A stretch of 44,212 nt of DNA, taken from NCBI GenBank assembly GCA_021155885.1, contig JAJNBB010000030.1, positions 1 through 44,212 on the forward strand. The letters run 5' to 3'. Source of the DNA: Fibrobacteria bacterium. Lineage in GTDB: Bacteria; Fibrobacterota; Fibrobacteria; UBA11236. The translations under genes were made by a program, and so were the position numbers. The notes beneath the pieces are model-generated. The model ran no database searches and was not told the DNA's origin. It worked only from the letters and a program-made list of their open reading frames with translations. The first letter of the stretch is position 1; every line of letters starts with the position of its first letter. Shown one piece after another: positions 1 through 10,158 of this stretch.

Positions 1-1
1 G

Positions 2-499
2 TCGGAGGAGGTTCCTCCGCCGGCCCTCCTGAAGTCGATGCACAAGACGATCAAAAAGGTTACCGAGGACGTGGAGGGCCTGGCCTTCAACACCGCCATT
101 TCGGCCATGATGGTGTTCGTCAACGACCTGTCCGAGCACCTCGAGAAAGAGGGCAAGGCCTACCGCGCCCCCGCCGAGGCGCTGGCGAAAATGCTCTCGG
201 CCTTCGCCCCGCATATCGGCGAAGAGATCTGGCAGGCGCTGGGTCACTCCAAGACCTTGGCCTACGAACCCTGGCCCACCTACGACGCCTCGCTCATCGT
301 CGACGACTCCGTCGAGGTGGTCTTCCAGGTCAACGGCAAGGTGCGCGCCAAGGAGACGGTCGCCAAGGGCACCGACAAGGCGGCCCTCGAGGCCCTGGCC
401 CGCGCCCACGCGCGCGTGGCGGAGTACCTCAAGGACGCGCAGATCCTCAAGGTCATCGCGGTTCCCGATAAGCTTGTAAACTTCGTGGTCAAGGGATAA
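2..499 (+). CDS. leuS: Leucyl-tRNA synthetase, C-terminal fragment (5' end outside window)
   Basis: This is the last part of a class Ia leucyl-tRNA synthetase, which charges tRNA-Leu in the cytoplasm. The reading frame is open from the window edge (frame of base 2), so the first ATG at 38 is internal. The visible 165 residues cover the alpha-helical anticodon-binding domain (HKTIKKVTEDVEGLAFNTAI, then an AFAPHIGEEIWQALG segment) and the small C-terminal domain with VNGKVRAKETV and VPDKLVNFVVKG, both typical LeuS signatures. It stops with TAA at 497-499. The gap to rdgB is filled by a long hairpin element. Identification is firm; the catalytic HIGH and KMSKS motifs lie outside the window. Confidence 0.95.
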   Translation, partial: SEEVPPPALLKSMHKTIKKVTEDVEGLAFNTAISAMMVFVNDLSEHLEKEGKAYRAPAEALAKMLSAFAPHIGEEIWQALGHSKTLAYEPWPTYDASLIVDDSVEVVFQVNGKVRAKETVAKGTDKAALEALARAHARVAEYLKDAQILKVIAVPDKLVNFVVKG

Positions 500-501
500 A
501 C

Positions 502-620
502 AGTTGTTGGTTGTTAGTTGTCGGTTGTTGGTTGTCGGATTTCCAGTCGCACGAGTTCCAGAAGAGCGTATTTCGTTTGTGTTTTAACCAACAACCAACA
601 ACCAACAACCAACAACAACC
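502..620. repeat. Intergenic hairpin element R1 (GTTGTTGG family)
   Basis: A G/T-rich arm (502-538, words such as GTTGTTGGTTGTTAGTTG) is followed by a loop of about 45 nt and a complementary A/C-rich arm (585-620, repeated AACAACC). The arms can pair over about 35 bp with few mismatches. The element fills the leuS-rdgB gap and ends 9 nt before the rdgB ATG. There is no T-run after the right arm, so it is not an ordinary intrinsic terminator. It has the same architecture as twelve other elements in the window. Confidence 0.85.
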
Positions 621-629
621 AGGTATTCG

Positions 630-1295
630 ATGTCAAAGGTCCTAGTCCTCGCCACCCGCAATCCCGGCAAGGTCCGTGAATTCCAGACGCTGCTCGGGCC
701 GCTCGGTTACAAGGTGATCACGGCCGCCCAGGCGGGTTATGACGCCGAGCCAGAGGAGACGGGCGACACCTTTCGCGCCAACGCCGAGATCAAGGCCCGC
801 GCGGTGTTCGAGGGCACCGGCGGCAAATACCCCGTGCTCTCCGACGACAGCGGCCTGGCGGTGGACGCCCTCGGCGGCGCGCCGGGCGTGTGGTCCGCGC
901 GCTATGCGGGGCCGGGTTGCACCGACGACGACAACAACAAGAAGTTGTTGCGGGAACTTCAGGCGGTCACGGAGCCCGTGGAGCCGCCCGGTTTTTACGA
1001 CGAGCTCAATGAGTCGTATCCCGACCGGACGGCGCGGTATCAGATCGCCCTGTGCCTGATTGAGCCCGGGCGGGAGCCGGTGTTTTTCGAGGCCGCCTGC
1101 GAGGGCCTGATCGGTTTCGAAGAGCGGGGCGGGGGTGGGTTCGGCTACGACGTCCTTTTCATCCCGACGGGCGCCGACGGCCGGCCCCTCGACGGCCGCA
1201 CGTTCGCGGAGATGTCCGCGGAGGAAAAGCATCCGCTGAGCCACCGGGGCAAGGCCGTGAAGGCCCTGGTGGAGTTCCTGCGGTTCTCTGTTTGA
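630..1295 (+). CDS. rdgB: XTP/dITP diphosphatase (RdgB/HAM1 family)
   Basis: RdgB is a house-cleaning pyrophosphatase that hydrolyses dITP, XTP and similar non-canonical purine triphosphates so that they are not built into DNA. The 221-residue product has the family signatures in order: LATRNPGKVREFQ at the N-terminus, a DTFRANAEIKA segment, LSDDSGLAVDALGGAPGVWSARYAG, the GGGGFGYDVLF strand and the C-terminal SHRGKA motif. There is an extra 20-25 residues between the LLREL helix and RYQIAL compared with the usual length near 200. The start follows hairpin R1 directly, with only a weak AGG upstream. The gene is convergent with the histidine kinase and separated from it by a bidirectional terminator. 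Confidence 0.95.
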   Translation: MSKVLVLATRNPGKVREFQTLLGPLGYKVITAAQAGYDAEPEETGDTFRANAEIKARAVFEGTGGKYPVLSDDSGLAVDALGGAPGVWSARYAGPGCTDDDNNKKLLRELQAVTEPVEPPGFYDELNESYPDRTARYQIALCLIEPGREPVFFEAACEGLIGFEERGGGGFGYDVLFIPTGADGRPLDGRTFAEMSAEEKHPLSHRGKAVKALVEFLRFSV

Positions 1296-1312
1296 GAACG
1301 GTTTTTTCCGGC

Positions 1313-1330
1313 ACGCGGAATACATTCCGC
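1313..1330. other. Small palindrome (GCGGAA..TTCCGC)
   Basis: A 6-bp inverted repeat with a 4-nt loop lies 18 nt after the rdgB stop. It is followed by neither a T-run nor a gene. It may be a weak RNA 3'-end structure. The rest of 1296-1429 shows nothing recognisable. Confidence 0.35.
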
Positions 1331-1429
1331 ATTTCGGGATTACATTCGGGGGGCTTGAAACCGGGTCCCTCGGGGTCCGGTTCCCGGCCAGTCCGCCGGC
1401 GTCGCATGCGGCGGGATCCCCTCAAGGGT

Positions 1430-1459
1430 AAAAGCCCCGGGCTGAAAACCGGGGCTTTT
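1430..1459. terminator. Bidirectional intrinsic terminator between rdgB and the histidine kinase
   Basis: An 11-bp hairpin (AAAAGCCCCGG / CCGGGGCTTTT) with an 8-nt loop is flanked by A- and T-runs on both sides. It therefore works for rdgB on the plus strand and for the kinase gene, whose stop is at 1465, on the minus strand. Confidence 0.85.
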
Positions 1460-1464
1460 CTGTT

Positions 1465-3453
1465 TCAGGGCTCCTTCGGCGCCTCGGCGGGAACGCGCAC
1501 CTGGATCCGGGTTCCCTCGGGGCCGGATTGCACGTCGAAGTCCCCCTTCAACAGGTCGATTTTCTCGCGCAAGGTCTTCAGGCCGATGCCCGTCGCCTGC
1601 ACCGAGGCGTCGAACCCCCGCCCGTCGTCGTGGACTTCCAGGTGGTAGGCGCCGTCTTCGTGACGCAGGCGCACGGTGGCCTTCCGGGCCCCCGCATGCT
1701 TCACGACGTTGGTCATCAGTTCCTGGATGGTCCGGTACAGCGCGATCTGCACGTATTGCTCGATCTTTTCCGGAAGCGTCGCGAACTGGCAGTCCACCTT
1801 CAGCTTGCCGTGGAACTGCCGGCAAATGTCGTCCACGGCCGCCTTGAGGCCGAAGTCCTCCAGCACATGGGGCATGATCGCGTGGGAAATGCGCCGCGAT
1901 TCCGTGATGGCGTCGCTGAGCAGGCGCGAGGTGGCCCGCTGCTGCCGGGCATGCCGCTCCTGCCAGGTATCCCCCGGTTTCAGGTCCAAGAGGTTCAGGT
2001 TCAACTGGATCCCGTACAGCATTTGGCCGATGCCGTTATGCAGGCTTTCGGCGATGCGCCGGCGCTCTTCCTCCTGCGTGTTCAAGGTCGCCGCGAGCAG
2101 GGCGCGGCGCTGGCGTTCCTCGGCCTCGCTTCTTTCGCGCAGAAGCTGGCGGTTGTGCGTCTCCTCGAGCTTGCGATAGGTGATATCCTCGGTGATGCCC
2201 ACGAGCATGTACCCGTTCTCGATTTCGCCGATCCTTTGCACGCGGTTCGAGAAGTGGCGCAGGCTGCCGTCCTTGCGGATCACCCGGTACTCCAGGGCCA
2301 TGGCGCGCCCGCCGGTCCGGCGCAGTTGGTCCGAGCTCTCGCGCACGCGCTCGCGATCCTCGGGATGGATGTAGCGGGCGATTTGCTTCAGGTCCGGATC
2401 GATCTCGCCCGGCCGCAGGCCGAAGAGGCGATACAGATTGTCGGAGTAGGTGAGCACGTCCGTGGCCGTGTTCCAGGTCCAGGTGCCCATGCCCGCGATC
2501 TCCTCGGCGTGGGCGTGGATCTGGTTCCGGAGTTCCAGCGAGGCGTGGGCCTTCGTCAACGCCTCTTCGTGGCGCTTGCGCTCGGTAATGTCGAGCGTGG
2601 ACGCCACCAGGCTGTCGCCGTTGGGGACGAACAGGGTATAGTACCAGGTTCCCGGCTTCGCCGAGTTCGGGTATTCCATCCCTTCGGGTTCGCGGGTCCT
2701 AAGGACGCGGATCATGCGGTCCAGCAGGCCGCCTCGCACGGCGGGAAAGTCGCGCGTGAGCAGCTTGCCGGGCATGTAGGCGTCCCCGGTCATCTGCCGG
2801 AGATGGGTGTTGACCAGGCGTATGCGGAAGTCCTCGACCTCGCCGGAGGCACCGCGCACGGCCTCGAGCAGGGCCATGCCGATCAGGCTGGTGTCGAGCA
2901 CTGAATGCAGAAGATCGCGGCTTTCCTTGAGTTCGGCCGTGCGGGCCCGCACTTCGGCCTCGAGGCGGGCGTTGAAATGGATCAGGTTTTGCTCCGAGGC
3001 ACGCAGGGCCTCCGCGTTCCGGCGGCGTTCGGTCACGTCGTTAAAGACCACCGACACCTGGTCCGGAAACAAGGGTCCCAAGGGGCAGAGATGGACCTCG
3101 AGCCAGCGCTGGACGGGATCGAAGAACCGTTCGAACCGCACCGGCACGCCCCCCCGGATCACGTCGTGGAAGGTTTCGATCCACCAGTTGTCGGCATCGG
3201 GAAAAACCTCGCGGCTGGTCTTGCCGATGGCGTCGGCGTGCCCGGGCAGCGAGAGGAAGTGCGAGTTTCCTTCCAGGATCCGGGCGTCCACGGGACGGCC
3301 GGCGTCGTCGTAGAGCACCTTCCAGATCGCGAATCCCTCGTCGATCGAATTGAACAGCGTGCGGTATTTTTCCTCGGAAGCGCGCAGGGCATGCCCGGCC
3401 TCCGGAGGCGTGCCGGAAACGAGAAAATCACGGAGGCCGACGGACGGTTTCAT
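1465..3453 (-). CDS. Soluble multi-PAS sensor histidine kinase (NarX/DegS-like output domain)
   Basis: The 662-residue protein has no signal peptide or membrane segment and is probably a cytoplasmic sensor. Three PAS folds are visible, at about residues 25-150, 180-290 and 315-430, each ending in a typical DVTERRR, DITERKR or DITYRK motif. They are joined by coiled-coil linkers. The dimerisation and phosphoacceptor segment is of the HisKA_3 type (EEERRRIAESLHNGIGQ, with His near residue 470). The HATPase domain follows, with an ELMTNVVKHA N-box, DDGRGFD and GIGLKTLREKI. Kinases of this class partner NarL/LuxR-type response regulators, and one lies just across the divergent MarR gene at 4094. 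Specific ligands cannot be told from sequence. Confidence 0.9.
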   Translation of the reverse strand: MKPSVGLRDFLVSGTPPEAGHALRASEEKYRTLFNSIDEGFAIWKVLYDDAGRPVDARILEGNSHFLSLPGHADAIGKTSREVFPDADNWWIETFHDVIRGGVPVRFERFFDPVQRWLEVHLCPLGPLFPDQVSVVFNDVTERRRNAEALRASEQNLIHFNARLEAEVRARTAELKESRDLLHSVLDTSLIGMALLEAVRGASGEVEDFRIRLVNTHLRQMTGDAYMPGKLLTRDFPAVRGGLLDRMIRVLRTREPEGMEYPNSAKPGTWYYTLFVPNGDSLVASTLDITERKRHEEALTKAHASLELRNQIHAHAEEIAGMGTWTWNTATDVLTYSDNLYRLFGLRPGEIDPDLKQIARYIHPEDRERVRESSDQLRRTGGRAMALEYRVIRKDGSLRHFSNRVQRIGEIENGYMLVGITEDITYRKLEETHNRQLLRERSEAEERQRRALLAATLNTQEEERRRIAESLHNGIGQMLYGIQLNLNLLDLKPGDTWQERHARQQRATSRLLSDAITESRRISHAIMPHVLEDFGLKAAVDDICRQFHGKLKVDCQFATLPEKIEQYVQIALYRTIQELMTNVVKHAGARKATVRLRHEDGAYHLEVHDDGRGFDASVQATGIGLKTLREKIDLLKGDFDVQSGPEGTRIQVRVPAEAPKEP

Positions 3454-3559
3454 GACCTGAATAAATTAGCCCTCGCGCCTATTAAAAAAGGGGGCGTTAC
3501 AGTTTGATACGATCCGTTTTAGGGAAAGACCCCATGGGGAGGCGCGGGCTTCGCGTCTA

Positions 3560-3573
3560 GGTTAAACCCTACG
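3560..3573. promoter_or_regulatory. Possible operator upstream of the MarR gene
   Basis: An imperfect dyad, TAGGTTAAACCCTA, lies about 17 bp before the MarR ATG in the 137-bp divergent region between the kinase and MarR genes. MarR proteins commonly autoregulate through short palindromes near their own start. The assignment is positional inference only. Confidence 0.25.
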
Positions 3574-3590
3574 GAATTTGTGGGGCTCTT

Positions 3591-4079
3591 ATGAAACGCT
3601 ATGCTGAATTGTATTTCTGCCTGACCCGGACCCTCGGGACCTTGCAGCGCGAAGTCGATGACCTCCTGAAGACGTACGGGGTTTCCGAACCCCAGTACAA
3701 CGTGCTCAACGTGTTGCAGGAGGCTTATCCCGAATCCCTTTCCTGCGGCGATATCGCCGGCAAGATGATCTCGCGCGATCCCGACATCACCCGGTTGCTC
3801 GACCGGCTCGAACGCTCGGGCTTTATCGAAAGACGGCGCGGGTCCCCGGACCGTCGCCTGGTGTTCGTGAAAATCCTCGAACCCGGCATGCAGTTGATGG
3901 ACACGCTGCGGGAACCGGTGGCCCGCCTTCAGGAGCGCCAGTTCGCCTCCCTGCAGGATTCCGACATCCAGGCCGTTCTGGAATGCCTTGCCCGCGTGCG
4001 CTCCCGCATCGAAGAATCGGCCCTCACCCCGGGACGGCCCGCGCATACACCCTCGTTCGTCCTCGCCGGCGCGCGCTGA
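3591..4079 (+). CDS. MarR-family winged-helix transcriptional regulator
   Basis: The 162-residue protein has the MarR layout: an N-terminal dimerisation helix, then a winged helix-turn-helix (SLSCGDIAGKMISRDPDITR recognition region), the MarR wing signature LERSGFIERRRGSPDRRLVFVKI, and C-terminal helices that complete the dimer. MarR proteins usually repress nearby genes and release DNA on binding small phenolic or oxidised ligands. It diverges from the PAS kinase gene and is followed after 14 bp by a response regulator on the same strand, so the two probably share a transcript. The ligand and targets are unknown. Confidence 0.9.
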   Translation: MKRYAELYFCLTRTLGTLQREVDDLLKTYGVSEPQYNVLNVLQEAYPESLSCGDIAGKMISRDPDITRLLDRLERSGFIERRRGSPDRRLVFVKILEPGMQLMDTLREPVARLQERQFASLQDSDIQAVLECLARVRSRIEESALTPGRPAHTPSFVLAGAR

Positions 4080-4093
4080 GCTAACTTTTCGCC

Positions 4094-4741
4094 ATGTCGC
4101 ATTCTCCCGCGCGCGCGGAGGTGCCCCCGACCTCCGAATCCGGTTCTCCTTCGCCGGAAGTGACCGTCATGCTGGCGGAGGACCACGCGGTGGTGCGGCA
4201 GGGGCTGCGCATGCTGCTCGAGTCCGAGCCCGACATGCGCGTGGTGGGCCAGGCCGAGAACGGCCGCCAGGCGGTCGAACTCGCCCAAACCTTGCGCCCC
4301 GACGTGATTGTGATGGACGTCAGCATGCCCTTGCTGAACGGCCTGGAAGCCGTGCGGCAGATCCTGCGCGACCGCCCCGAGGCGCGCATCATCCTGCTTT
4401 CGGCGCACGCGGAGAGTGCCTATGTGGAACAGGCCATGTCGTTCGGGGCAAAGGGATACCTGTTGAAACAGGCCTCCCTGGACGTTCTCGCCAAGGCCAT
4501 TCGCGAGGCCCATGCGGGCCGCATCTTTTTCGGCCCTTCGGTGCAGCATCCCGGAGCGGCCGAGGTTCCCAAAAAACCCGCCCTCACGGTGCGCGAGGCC
4601 GAGGTGCTGCAAATGGTGGCCGAGGGCCTGGCGAACAAACAGATCGCCGGCGAGCTGGACATCAGCATCAAGACGGTGGAAAAGCACCGCCAGACCTTGA
4701 TGGAAAAACTGGGGATTCACGACACCGCGGGCCGCCGATGA
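4094..4741 (+). CDS. NarL/FixJ-family response regulator, C-terminus cut short
   Basis: The receiver domain occupies about residues 24-140. Its acidic pocket is at AEDH, the phospho-acceptor Asp lies in VIVMDVSMP, and Lys in KGYLLKQ. A LuxR-type HTH follows (LTVREAEVLQMVAEGLANKQ, then ISIKTVEKHRQTLMEKLGIHD). Family members normally continue after LGIHDTAG with LTRYA plus a last helix of about 10-15 residues. Here the frame ends in RR and a stop, so the fourth HTH helix is missing. The 3' end overlaps the end of sufU by 74 bp. It is the likely partner of the divergent PAS kinase. Whether the shortened form binds DNA normally is uncertain. Confidence 0.85.
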   Translation: MSHSPARAEVPPTSESGSPSPEVTVMLAEDHAVVRQGLRMLLESEPDMRVVGQAENGRQAVELAQTLRPDVIVMDVSMPLLNGLEAVRQILRDRPEARIILLSAHAESAYVEQAMSFGAKGYLLKQASLDVLAKAIREAHAGRIFFGPSVQHPGAAEVPKKPALTVREAEVLQMVAEGLANKQIAGELDISIKTVEKHRQTLMEKLGIHDTAGRR

Positions 4742-5150
4742 GCGCGTGCCACGAGAGCGTCGCGCATTTGATCCGCGACGAGTATTCCTTCACGCCTTCG
4801 AACAGCTTGAGCTTGCCCAGGTGGTTGGGCTGGGTTTCGGGGTCGAGGTTTCCCTTGACCATTTCGTGGAATTCCCCGAACAAAGCGCGCGCCTCGGCGA
4901 TGGGCTTGCCTTTGAGCTGGGTGGTCATGAGCGAGGCGCTGGCCTTGCTGATGGCGCAGCCGTTGCCCTGAAAGCTCAGGTCCTCGATCACGTCGTTCGG
5001 GCCGACCTTGGCGTACACGGTGATGTTGTCGCCGCACAGCGGGTTATGCCCGTGGCACACGTGGGTCGCGCCCGGCATCTCGCGGTAGTTGCGCGGGTTG
5101 CGGTTGTGGTCGAGGATGACCTGCTGGTAGAGTTCGTTGGCTTGGGACAT
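4668..5150 (-). CDS. sufU: SufU-type Fe-S assembly protein with aberrant C-terminal tail
   Basis: SufU resembles the IscU scaffold and, in the SUF system, acts as a zinc-dependent acceptor of sulfur from SufS. Key residues are present: YQQVILDHNRNPRN at the N-terminus, the first Cys in NPLCGDNI, the second in FQGNGCAISKASASLMT, and the third in RIKCATLSW. After WHAL, about residue 137, the usual ending of some 10 residues is replaced by a 23-residue tail of no recognisable kind that is read antisense to the response regulator gene. This suggests a rearrangement near 4735-4742. The gene is last in the suf operon, separated from sufS by hairpin R2. Confidence 0.88.
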   Translation of the reverse strand: MSQANELYQQVILDHNRNPRNYREMPGATHVCHGHNPLCGDNITVYAKVGPNDVIEDLSFQGNGCAISKASASLMTTQLKGKPIAEARALFGEFHEMVKGNLDPETQPNHLGKLKLFEGVKEYSSRIKCATLSWHALIGGPRCRESPVFPSRSGGAFPPS

Positions 5151-5152
5151 GG

Positions 5153-5264
5153 AATTAGGTAACAGGTAGGAGGTAATAGATAGGAGCGGGCCTGCGCGAA
5201 GGGATAAGAAGGGAAGGGACTCGAGGTGTCTCTGTTACCTGATACCTATTACCTCTTACCTGCT
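5153..5264. repeat. Intergenic hairpin element R2 (AGGTAAGAGGTAG family)
   Basis: A purine-rich arm (5153-5185, with GGTAACAGGTAGGAGGTAAT) and a complementary pyrimidine-rich arm (5232-5264, with CTATTACCTCTTACC) enclose a loop of about 46 nt. The right arm stops at the base before the sufS stop codon (5265-5267). The left arm begins 3 nt beyond the sufU ATG, so the element occupies essentially the whole gap inside an operon. Confidence 0.85.
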
Positions 5265-6494
5265 TCATTTAAACATCCCCTGGATCTTCCGGATCCCTGC
5301 CGCCAACGCATCCAGGTCCGCTTCGGTATTGTAGGGCCCCAGGGAGGCTCTCGCCGTCGCGGGGACGTTGAAGCGGGCCATCACGGGCTGGGCGCAATGG
5401 TGGCCGGCGCGGATGGCGATCCCGTCCATGTCGAGCATGGTGCCGATGTCGTGCGGGTGGATGCCTTCGAGCACGAAGCCCAGGACGCCGGCTTTTTCGG
5501 GCGCGGTGCCGATCAAGGTGAGGCCGGGAATCTGCGAGAGCAGCCGGGTGCCGTACTGCAGCAGGGCGTGTTCGTGGGCCTGGATCTTGTCGAGCCCGAC
5601 GGACTGGAGCCAGTCGACGGCGGCTCCCAGGCCGACGACCTCGGCGATGGAGGGCGTGCCCGCCTCGAAGCGGTGCGGGGGATTCTGGTAGGTGGTCTTT
5701 TCGAAGGTGACCTGGCGGATCATGTCGCCGCCGCCCTGGTAGGGGGGCATCTTTTCCAGGAGTTCGTAGCGGCCGTAGAGGATGCCGACGCCGGTGGGGC
5801 CGAACATCTTGTGGCTGGAGAAGGCGTAGAAGTCGGCGCCGAGGGCCCGCACGTCGACGGGCATGTGGCTGATGCCCTGGGCGCCGTCGACGACGATTAC
5901 GGCGCCTGCGGCATGCGCGAGGTCCGCCATTTCCCGGATGGGGTTGATCGTGCCGAGGGCGTTGGAAACGTGGCCGACGGCCACGATCTTGACCTTGCCC
6001 GAGGTTAGCAGGGCCCGGTAGGCCTCCAGGTCGAGGACGCCGCGGTCGTCGCAGGGGATGACCCGGATGGCGGCGCCGGTTTTTTCGGCGACGAGCTGCC
6101 AGGGGACGATGTTGGCGTGGTGCTCGAGCTGCGACAGGATGATTTCGTCGCCGGCCTTGAGCTGGGATCCTCCGTAGGAGGCCGCGACGAGGTTGAGGCC
6201 GTCGGTGGCGCCGCGGGTATAGATGATTTCCTTTTCGGAGGCCGCGCCCAAGAGGGCGGCGACCTTTTTGCGCGTGCCCTCGTAGGCGGCGGTGGCCTTT
6301 TCGCTGAGGCGGTAGACGCCCCGGCGCACGGTGCCGTAGCTTTCGCGGTAGAACTGGTCCATGGCGTCGAGGACGGCCTTGGGCTTCTGGGCCGTGGCGG
6401 CCGTGTCGAGGTACACCAGGGGCGGCTGCCCGGGCGCGGGGGCCTTGGTCAGGACGGGGAACTGGGATTTGATATCGAGGTAGGAGGGGGTCAT
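5265..6494 (-). CDS. sufS: Cysteine desulfurase SufS (group II, PLP-dependent)
   Basis: SufS removes sulfur from L-cysteine as a persulfide, giving alanine, and supplies it for Fe-S clusters. The 409-residue product matches group II desulfurases: YLDTAATAQKPKAVLDAM, FYRESYGTVRRGVYRLSE, TRGATDGLNLVA, HHANIVPWQ, the PLP Asp in VVDGAQGISH, the PLP lysine in FSSHKMFGPTG, and the catalytic cysteine loop RAGHHCAQPVM, followed by ASLGPYNTEADLDAL. It lies downstream of sufD (110-bp gap, 6495-6603, without recognisable elements) and upstream of sufU, its usual sulfur acceptor. Confidence 0.97.
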   Translation of the reverse strand: MTPSYLDIKSQFPVLTKAPAPGQPPLVYLDTAATAQKPKAVLDAMDQFYRESYGTVRRGVYRLSEKATAAYEGTRKKVAALLGAASEKEIIYTRGATDGLNLVAASYGGSQLKAGDEIILSQLEHHANIVPWQLVAEKTGAAIRVIPCDDRGVLDLEAYRALLTSGKVKIVAVGHVSNALGTINPIREMADLAHAAGAVIVVDGAQGISHMPVDVRALGADFYAFSSHKMFGPTGVGILYGRYELLEKMPPYQGGGDMIRQVTFEKTTYQNPPHRFEAGTPSIAEVVGLGAAVDWLQSVGLDKIQAHEHALLQYGTRLLSQIPGLTLIGTAPEKAGVLGFVLEGIHPHDIGTMLDMDGIAIRAGHHCAQPVMARFNVPATARASLGPYNTEADLDALAAGIRKIQGMFK

Positions 6495-6603
6495 GGTGTT
6501 TCCTGGAGTGCGAGGCTTCCGCCCGCGAAATCTTTCGTCCTCGCTCCTCGCGTCGCTAAACTACGGCGAAAGGGCTTGAAATTTTCTGCGAGAGCGGCGA
6601 GAA

Positions 6604-7806
6604 TCATTTCGCCTCCACCCCGATCGCATCCATCAGCCGCGCGCGCGCGTCGGCCGTGGCTTCGTCCGGGAAAATTTCGAGCGCCTCGTTCAAAAAGGCC
6701 TGCGTGAGCAGACGGTCGGCCGTGCGCGCGTCGAGGCCGCGCGACAGCAGGTAGAACTTCTGGGCCGGATCGGTCTTGCCGACCGTCGCCCCGTGGCTGC
6801 ACTTCACGTCGTCGGCATGGATCAACAGGCGCGGCTTGGCGTCGGCGCGCCCCTCCTTCGACAGGAGCAAATGCTGTAAAAGCTGGCGCGCGTCCGTGCG
6901 CTGCGCGCCGGGGTCGACGAACACCGTGCCGTCCATGCTGCTGCGTCCCGGACCCGGCACCACGGTCTTGAACAGCTGCTTCGAAACGCAGTCCGGCGCC
7001 GCGTGGCGGATGCGCAGGTGGCGGTGCGAACGGTTCGCTCCCGCCGCGACCGCCGCGCCGCGCGCGTCCAGGGACGCGCCGGGCTCGCGCAGCGCGGCAT
7101 CGATCGACACGCGCGCGAGGCGGCTGCCGGTGGACACCGTGAGAAGGTTCAACTGCGCGTCCCGGCGGAGGTCCGCGCCGATTTTCAGCAGCTGGAAGCC
7201 TTGCGCGGCTTCCGAGACCGAGACGTCGAGCGTCGCGCCGGCGCCGAGGCGCAGGTAAACCACGGCGTTCACGAAGGCTTGCGCCTCCGGGTTTTCCAGG
7301 ACGAAGGAAACCGAGGCCTTCGCGTGCGCGGGAACGTCCAGGCGTAGCGCATGGTCGGCGCGGGCGAGGGAACCGGCCAGCACGACGCGGACCTGGTCCT
7401 TGTCCGCCAGCGCGATCTCCCGGGGCGCGGGGGCCAAGGCCGCGGCGAGGGCCGCGGGCGCGTCGCTTTCGGCCTTCAGAAGCTCCATCCAGCCGGAGTC
7501 GACCTCGTCGCGGACCCCGATCGTGGTGGCCGAGGAGATCTCCGGCGCAAGGAGCTTCCCGTCCGGGAGGCGGTTCAGAACGCCCTTGAGGTCGGCGGAA
7601 GAGACGAAGGAGAAGTCCTCGTGGCCGTTCTGGGGGACGCCCATGCTTTCGAAGACGGTCCAGGCCGCCTCGCGCAGTTCGCGCAGGGCGGGAGAGGGGT
7701 GCGCCTTCCGCAGGGATTCCGCGACGCGACGCAGGGTCTCCGGAACGTCCGGGACGTGCGTCGCCCGCATGTTGAACGGGGTGGGGATGGCCGCCGTTTC
7801 CGTCAT
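6604..7806 (-). CDS. sufD: SufD, Fe-S assembly scaffold subunit
   Basis: SufD pairs with SufB and the SufC ATPase in the SufBC2D scaffold, which builds new Fe-S clusters. The protein is about 400 residues, divergent at the N-terminus and with the UPF0051 beta-helix core in the C-terminal half: a [23 protein letters not shown]-like region, [20 protein letters not shown], and [21 protein letters not shown]. The conserved Cys-Ser-His-Gly of the C-terminal motif is present. I chose the ATG at 7806 because it overlaps the sufC stop as ATGA, which suggests translational coupling. An in-frame start 12 bp upstream would place the beginning inside sufC. Confidence 0.93.
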   Translation of the reverse strand: MTETAAIPTPFNMRATHVPDVPETLRRVAESLRKAHPSPALRELREAAWTVFESMGVPQNGHEDFSFVSSADLKGVLNRLPDGKLLAPEISSATTIGVRDEVDSGWMELLKAESDAPAALAAALAPAPREIALADKDQVRVVLAGSLARADHALRLDVPAHAKASVSFVLENPEAQAFVNAVVYLRLGAGATLDVSVSEAAQGFQLLKIGADLRRDAQLNLLTVSTGSRLARVSIDAALREPGASLDARGAAVAAGANRSHRHLRIRHAAPDCVSKQLFKTVVPGPGRSSMDGTVFVDPGAQRTDARQLLQHLLLSKEGRADAKPRLLIHADDVKCSHGATVGKTDPAQKFYLLSRGLDARTADRLLTQAFLNEALEIFPDEATADARARLMDAIGVEAK

Positions 7807-8564
7807 GCCACGAGCCAATCGTAACCGCGGGTTTCGACCTCCAGCGCCAGGCTCTTGTCGCCGGACTTCAGGATCTTCCCGTTCATCAGGATGTGCACGA
7901 AATCGGGCTGTACGTAGTCGAGCAGGCGCTGGTAGTGCGTGATGAGCAGCACGGCGTTGTCCGGGCGGCGCAGGGCGTTGATGCCCTTGCTCACGATCTT
8001 GAGCGCGTCCACGTCGAGGCCCGAATCGGTCTCGTCCAGGATCGCCAGGGCCGGGTCGAGCACGGCCATCTGCAGGATTTCATTGCGCTTTTTCTCGCCG
8101 CCCGAAAACCCTTCGTTGACGCCCCGCTCCTTGAAGCGCGCGTCCATGTCCAGGTTCTTCATGTGCTGGTCCAGCAATTCCTGAAAATCGAACGGATCCA
8201 GTTCCTCTTCGCCCCGCTCGCGGCGGCGGGCGTTGCCCGCGATGCGCAGGAACTCCGCGTTGCTGACCCCGGGGATTTCCACCGGGTACTGAAAGCCCAG
8301 GAACAGGCCCTTGCGCGCCCGCGCATCCGGCTCCATCCCGAGAAGGCTCTCGCCCATGAAGACGACGTCGCCGCCCGTCACGGTATAGTCGGGATGTCCC
8401 GCCGCGACCTTGGACAGCGTGCTCTTCCCCGAGCCGTTCGGGCCCATGATGGCGTGCACTTCGCCGGGATGGATCGTCAGGGAAATCCCCTTGAGGATTT
8501 CCACGGGCGGGGGGCCGGCCAGGCCGGCGCGGAGGTTGGTGATCTGTAAAAGCGGTGTGGTCAT
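7803..8564 (-). CDS. sufC: SufC, ABC-type ATPase of the Fe-S scaffold
   Basis: SufC drives conformational change in SufBC2D during cluster assembly in the cytoplasm. Walker A is at [13 protein letters not shown], the Q-loop at [12 protein letters not shown], the signature at [12 protein letters not shown], Walker B at [12 protein letters not shown], and the switch His in [10 protein letters not shown]. The ATG at 8564 is preferred because AGAGAG precedes it. The alternative ATG at 8591 abuts the arm of hairpin R3 and has no ribosome-binding site. The protein is 253 residues, the normal length. The stop overlaps the sufD start. Confidence 0.97.
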   Translation of the reverse strand: MTTPLLQITNLRAGLAGPPPVEILKGISLTIHPGEVHAIMGPNGSGKSTLSKVAAGHPDYTVTGGDVVFMGESLLGMEPDARARKGLFLGFQYPVEIPGVSNAEFLRIAGNARRRERGEEELDPFDFQELLDQHMKNLDMDARFKERGVNEGFSGGEKKRNEILQMAVLDPALAILDETDSGLDVDALKIVSKGINALRRPDNAVLLITHYQRLLDYVQPDFVHILMNGKILKSGDKSLALEVETRGYDWLVA

Positions 8565-8591
8565 TGAGTCTCTCTGTGGACGATGCTTCAT

Positions 8592-8680
8592 AGGTTGTTG
8601 GTTGTCAGTTGTTGGTTGTTAGAAACGCAATAAAAGCGTTTTGTTTTCTCCAACAACCAACAACCAACAACCAACAACTG
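8592..8680. repeat. Intergenic hairpin element R3 (GTTGTTGG family)
   Basis: A G/T-rich left arm (8592-8621) and an A/C-rich right arm (8650-8680) are complementary over about 30 bp. The 28-nt loop itself folds as AAACGC / GCGTTT. The element lies between sufB (stop at 8684) and sufC within the suf operon, so it would be transcribed as a long hairpin in the operon mRNA. Confidence 0.85.
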
Positions 8681-8683
8681 TTT

Positions 8684-10153
<1,470 letters not shown>

Positions 10154-10158
10154 GGCGG

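Noticed and set aside
1159-1648. Overlapping small frames across the rdgB-kinase terminator region
   Set aside because: They run through the terminator hairpin, are low-complexity Arg/Pro/Gly products and have no ribosome-binding sites.
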